A stretch of 64,000 bases of DNA from Bacillus_BU sp051233475 (GTDB lineage: Bacteria > Bacillota > Bacilli > Bacillales > Cytobacillaceae), in assembly GCF_051233475.1 (NCBI RefSeq), contig NZ_JBKFGH010000011.1, positions 1 to 64,000 on the forward strand, in the 5' to 3' direction. The translations under genes and the position numbers were made by a program. This document shows, in pieces, positions 60,659-64,000 of the stretch (position 1 is its first letter; the number at the start of each line of letters is the position of its first letter). The notes beneath the pieces were generated by a model. It did not search any database, was not told the DNA's origin, and saw only the letters and a list, made by a program, of their open reading frames with translations.

Positions 60659-61822
60659 TTATTTAATGGTTTTTTGATTACGAATAGGGTAAAGGGCTTT
60701 TTCAACGGTTTGCGCATTTTTTTCAGTGATTTCACCTTTTCGTGGAATAGGCGGATACAAATCACTAGGATCGTCCCACTCTGTTGGCAAAGGAACAGGT
60801 GATTTTGACTGCCATTTCTCAACCCATTCGGCAGGTAAACTGCCGGAACAATTTGAGTTTTCTGTCATTTCTAACCAAATCAATGCCCAGGCCCGAGGGA
60901 CTACCCGCCAAATATCGTAACCGCCTCCACCAACTGCTACCCATCTTCCATCACAGTACTGGTGGGCAATTTTGTGAGCAAGCTTTGGAATTTCCCGATA
61001 AATTTTCATAGTTGAAGACAAATGGGTGAGTGGATCCAAGTAGTGGGAATCCGCTCCGTTTTGCGTTAAGATTACATCGGGTTTGAAAAATTCTGCAACC
61101 TCTTGTAACGCGGTCGTATAAGCATTTAGCCAAGACTCATCCTCTGTAAATGCATCTAACGGAATATTGAATTTTGTACCATACCCTGTTCCTTGCCCGC
61201 GTTCATTTATACTTCCTGTCCCCGGGAATAAATAGCGTCCTGTCTCGTGGATTGAAAGTGTACAAACATTTGGATCATCGTAAAATGACCACTGAACTCC
61301 ATCACCGTGATGGGCGTCCGTATCTACATATAGAACTCTAGCATTATACTTTTCTTGCATATACTTAATGGCAACAGAACTGTCATTATATATGCAAAAG
61401 CCTGAGGCTTTTCCGCGAAAACCATGATGAAGCCCACCGCCGAGGTTCAAGGCATGGCGTGCTTTCCCTGTCATTACATAATCGACTGCGGTTAAAGTCC
61501 CGCCTACTAAAAAGGCACTTGCATCATGCATATTTGAAAAAACAGGTGTATCCTCTGTACCTAGTCCATAATTTTCTGCAACATGCTCAGAGAGTTGACC
61601 GACACTGGCTAATTTTACTGCATTAATATAATTTGGATCATGGATAAGGAGGAGCTCTTCATCAGTTGCAATACGTGGCTGAACCATCTGCTCTTGATTA
61701 ATGGCACCGAGTTTTTCTATTAAATCAAGTGTAGTTTCCAGACGCCGCTGATTAAAAGGATGGTGACTATTAAATTTGTATTTTAATAGATCGTTTGAAA
61801 AAACAAAAACGGAGTCGATCAT
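60659..61822 (-). CDS. acuC: AcuC, histone deacetylase-like protein
   Basis: Zn-dependent class of HDAC/acetoin utilization proteins; in B. subtilis it deacetylates acetyl-CoA synthetase. Blocks YVDTDAHHGDGVQWSF, NLGGGLHHGF, SIHETGRYLFPGTG, and GADSHYLDPLTHLS carry the metal and catalytic His/Asp residues. The ATG at 61822 overlaps the acuB stop (ATGA), so it is translationally coupled. 387 residues. Opposes AcuA, which acetylates the same target. Confidence 0.93.
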   Translation of the reverse strand: MIDSVFVFSNDLLKYKFNSHHPFNQRRLETTLDLIEKLGAINQEQMVQPRIATDEELLLIHDPNYINAVKLASVGQLSEHVAENYGLGTEDTPVFSNMHDASAFLVGGTLTAVDYVMTGKARHALNLGGGLHHGFRGKASGFCIYNDSSVAIKYMQEKYNARVLYVDTDAHHGDGVQWSFYDDPNVCTLSIHETGRYLFPGTGSINERGQGTGYGTKFNIPLDAFTEDESWLNAYTTALQEVAEFFKPDVILTQNGADSHYLDPLTHLSSTMKIYREIPKLAHKIAHQYCDGRWVAVGGGGYDIWRVVPRAWALIWLEMTENSNCSGSLPAEWVEKWQSKSPVPLPTEWDDPSDLYPPIPRKGEITEKNAQTVEKALYPIRNQKTIK

Positions 61823-62466
61823 GATGAAATCCCCGGTAGATTTGGCCAAAGAACGGTATGGCCTGCCTTTTTTAAGTCCTCTATGATATTCATCGGATTC
61901 ATCGTCCGAAGTCGGATTACCAAATTCTTATAGTTTTCATCCTTTTTATCTGGATACACGAGAACACTTTGAATACTTGCATTACGCTTCTTTATAACAG
62001 CTGTAACATCACTTAGTACACCTGTCATATTCAGAACTCTTACCTCTATAACGGAACCAGGCTGATGTGCCCCGGTCAGCTCAACTAATGTTCTTAACAA
62101 GTCGGTTTCTGTTAAGATTCCGGCTAGCTTATTTTCTTTCACAATAGGCAGGCAGCTAATATGATGTTCATAAAATACGGCGGTAATTTCTTCAACAAAA
62201 TCAAGGGGATGCCCCGTAATAATATTTGTTTGCATAATTGTATGTAGTGGCTTTTCTAAAATATCCCGATGTTCTTCCGCATAAAATATGGAAGGATTTG
62301 CATCACGAATGTCACGGTCCGTTACTAAACCAACTACATTTTGCTGTTCATTAATGATGGGAATATGACGGATATTTTTGCTTCCCATTAACTCAATTGC
62401 ATCAGCAATGGTGTTCACGGTTGTTAATGTAGCTACATCTGTCTTCATTATTTCCTCAACTATCAT
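61819..62466 (-). CDS. acuB: AcuB, CBS-ACT domain protein
   Basis: 215 residues: two CBS domains (IMKTDVATLTTVNTIADAIE; MQTNIITGHPLDFVEEITAV) and a C-terminal ACT-like domain (EVRVLNMTGVLSDVTAVIK). Probably a ligand-sensing partner of AcuA/AcuC. GGAGGG lies 8 bases before ATG 62466. Middle gene of acuABC; ATGA overlap with acuC. Confidence 0.92.
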   Translation of the reverse strand: MIVEEIMKTDVATLTTVNTIADAIELMGSKNIRHIPIINEQQNVVGLVTDRDIRDANPSIFYAEEHRDILEKPLHTIMQTNIITGHPLDFVEEITAVFYEHHISCLPIVKENKLAGILTETDLLRTLVELTGAHQPGSVIEVRVLNMTGVLSDVTAVIKKRNASIQSVLVYPDKKDENYKNLVIRLRTMNPMNIIEDLKKAGHTVLWPNLPGISS

Positions 62467-62577
62467 GGATAGAACCCTCCTTTTTTCATTATTCAGAAAT
62501 ATTATTCTAAAAATACTATGCAAAAACAGCTGACTGAATTATAATGCAATCATATGAACAGATAGAGCCGAACTTGA

Positions 62578-63210
62578 TTAATACATAAAGCGGTTCATAA
62601 ATCTTAACCGATCAAATCGTTGGATCGAGTCTTGGTCAACCCGCTTGCCGATCTTAGCCATTAAGCAATTCGCTGGATGGGAACTGATTTCAGGGTCATC
62701 CGTGGCGTACCATTCGAGTCCGCCGGCATTCATCATTTTCTCCATAATTTTTCGATACTCCCAAACATTTAAACCGGTGCCCTTCAAGTCCCAATGCCAG
62801 TAATATTCAGTAGTAATTGTGATGTAATCTTCCATTGCATCATCCATCATCGACACCATCAAGATATGCTTTCCGACCGCGCAGCCTCGAAACTCTCGAA
62901 TGACTTCGATAGCACCGAGCTCAATTAAGTTATCCATCTTTCCTTCCGACCACCTTTCAAGGGGATCTGGATAGAGGAAGGTTGCATATCCAATTATCGT
63001 ATTTTGGTGACGGGCGATAATGATTCTGCCTTCAGGTAATCTAGCAATCTCCACCAAAGCTTTATGCTGCTCGCTCGGAGGACGGAAGGCGATTAAACCT
63101 TGATGAAAATCATATTCTGCAAGTTTTTCGGCAGAAACAGGACCCTCAATAACGACAATTCCTTCTAGTGTTTCTATTTCCTTTGCATAGTACGTTTTTT
63201 TATGCTCCAT
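62578..63210 (-). CDS. acuA: AcuA, protein acetyltransferase
   Basis: GNAT-type acetyltransferase of 210 residues that in B. subtilis acetylates and inactivates acetyl-CoA synthetase AcsA. GNAT features: LIELGAIEVIREFRG followed by CAVGKHILMVSM; HWDLKGTGLNVWEYRKIMEKM is the family-specific part. AGGTGGTGA precedes the ATG. First gene of acuABC, divergent from its target gene acsA, with a CRE-like site in the 196-bp gap between them. Confidence 0.93.
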   Translation of the reverse strand: MEHKKTYYAKEIETLEGIVVIEGPVSAEKLAEYDFHQGLIAFRPPSEQHKALVEIARLPEGRIIIARHQNTIIGYATFLYPDPLERWSEGKMDNLIELGAIEVIREFRGCAVGKHILMVSMMDDAMEDYITITTEYYWHWDLKGTGLNVWEYRKIMEKMMNAGGLEWYATDDPEISSHPANCLMAKIGKRVDQDSIQRFDRLRFMNRFMY

Positions 63211-63273
63211 TTAGTCACCACCTAAATATATCAAAACCGTTCTTCATTCTATTATACATAAAATGGAGAACAA

Positions 63274-63288
63274 TAAAGCGCTTTCAAC
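63274..63288 (-). promoter_or_regulatory. CRE-like site between acuA and acsA
   Basis: Read on the minus strand TTGAAAGCGCTTTAT fits the CRE consensus WTGNAANCGNWNNCW with one mismatch. In B. subtilis CcpA activates acuABC and represses acsA from this region. Confidence 0.7.
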
Positions 63289-63406
63289 TAATTTTCTACA
63301 GTGAAAAAAATAATTTTTAAAAAAAATTAAAAAAATACTTTAAATATTTTAAAAATTGTGAAAAAATAGATTTATCCAAAAGGGATACAAAGGAGGAATA
63401 TGTTTA

Positions 63407-64000
63407 ATGAAATTGGAAGCGCTGTCAGCAATTAAGGGGAACTTCAATTTGCAAAGCTACGAAGAAATGTACAAGCAGTTTGATTGGAAGGATACTGAGA
63501 AAGAGTTTACTTGGTTTGAAACCGGAAAAGTAAATATGGCACACGAAGCAATCGATCGCCATGCAGCGTCTTTCCGAAAAAACAAGGTTGCATTATACTA
63601 TCGCGATGGTGCTCGAAAAGAGAAGTATACCTTTAAGGAAATGAAGGACCTGTCAAATAAAGCAGGAAATGTGCTTAAAGCATACGGTGAAGTCGTTAAA
63701 GGAGACCGTGTTTTCATTTTTATGCCGCGATCACCTGAACTTTATTTTACAGTGTTAGGCGCGATTAAATTAGGTGCTATAGTTGGTCCGCTTTTTGAAG
63801 CTTTCATGGAAGGTGCGGTTCGCGATCGTTTAGAGGACAGTGAAGCAAAGGTTCTAGTAACAACACCAGAATTATTAAATCGTGTACCAATTAATGAACT
63901 TCCTGCATTAAAACATATTTTCCTAGTAGGAGAAAACATCGAAGAAACTGAAAAATTAATAGATTTTAAGAAAAAGTTTGCTGAAGCTAGTAACAAGCTT
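63407..64000 (+). CDS. acsA: Acetyl-CoA synthetase, 5' part (runs off window)
   Basis: Makes acetyl-CoA from acetate and ATP. The first 198 residues are visible, beginning MKLEALSAIKGNFNLQSYEE; adenylate-forming family blocks include VALYYRDGARKEKYTFKEM and RVFIFMPRSPELYF with GAIKLGAIVGPLFEAF. AAAGGAGG lies 9 bases before the ATG at 63407. The C-terminal region, with the acetylated lysine, lies beyond the window. Divergent from acuABC, which controls its activity by acetylation. Confidence 0.93.
   Translation, partial: MKLEALSAIKGNFNLQSYEEMYKQFDWKDTEKEFTWFETGKVNMAHEAIDRHAASFRKNKVALYYRDGARKEKYTFKEMKDLSNKAGNVLKAYGEVVKGDRVFIFMPRSPELYFTVLGAIKLGAIVGPLFEAFMEGAVRDRLEDSEAKVLVTTPELLNRVPINELPALKHIFLVGENIEETEKLIDFKKKFAEASNKL

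Overview
This 64 kb window is a chromosomal segment of a low-GC, spore-forming Bacillaceae bacterium. Gene order closely follows the B. subtilis luxS-metK-leuS-pepV-ccpA-acsA region. Markers such as sftA, cse60, ytxGHJ, murJ (ytgP), ccpA and acuABC are all Bacillus-type. A tetraheme/pentaheme NrfH-NrfA nitrite reductase together with a CcmF-type heme lyase suggests a facultatively anaerobic, nitrite-ammonifying species. Genus Neobacillus or a relative is my inference only; there is no rRNA to confirm it.

Layout. 0-9 kb: zinc lipoprotein znuA behind a Zur-type palindrome, carbonic anhydrase, yidD, luxS, a small ytzI-like gene, dps, ytkD and a ytlA-ytlC-ytlD ABC transporter, then ytmA and ytmB. 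9-19 kb: pckA with a candidate CcpN box, SAM riboswitch plus metK, asnB, ytoA, ytpA, ytpB, mnmM (ytqB) and ytqA. 19-27 kb: ytzC-like and small genes, then a probable nine-gene operon. It has an Fnr box centred about 41 bp from the predicted start and encodes an unknown membrane protein, CcmF, CcmH-like, two CcmI-like proteins, a TlpA/ResA-like thioredoxin, NrfH and NrfA. 27-37 kb: MFS transporter, T-box plus leuS, rhodanese, a 21-bp tandem repeat array, cse60, ytfP, murJ, a FPGGG/coiled-coil small protein, an RsuA-type pseudouridine synthase and ytzE. 37-46 kb: pepV-dat, cysteine synthase, thpR, a decayed lipid kinase, amyX, ytmP and ytzH. 46-64 kb: trmB, ytzB, ytoP, a DUF84 NTPase, a lipoprotein, ytpP-ytpQ, sftA, murC, aminopeptidase, ytxGHJ, aroA, ccpA, acuCBA and the 5' part of acsA behind a CRE-like site.

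How the parts work together. The most notable unit is the nrf island. NrfA has four CXXCH hemes plus one CXXCK active-site heme. In enteric bacteria that unusual heme needs a dedicated NrfEFG lyase, and here CcmF/CcmH/CcmI-like genes are placed directly upstream in the same orientation. The CcmH homologue has only one cysteine. No CcmABCDE is seen, so heme delivery in this Gram-positive version is unexplained. Carbon control is visible at pckA (CcpN) and at acuA/acsA (CRE), with ccpA itself nearby. Sulfur and amino-acid control are visible as the SAM riboswitch (metK) and Leu T-box (leuS).

Intergenic structure is rich. There are four copies of a roughly 120-180 bp palindromic MITE-like repeat plus a 39-bp deletion derivative, a second repeat family with one full and one partial copy, and an 11-unit array of about 21 bp.
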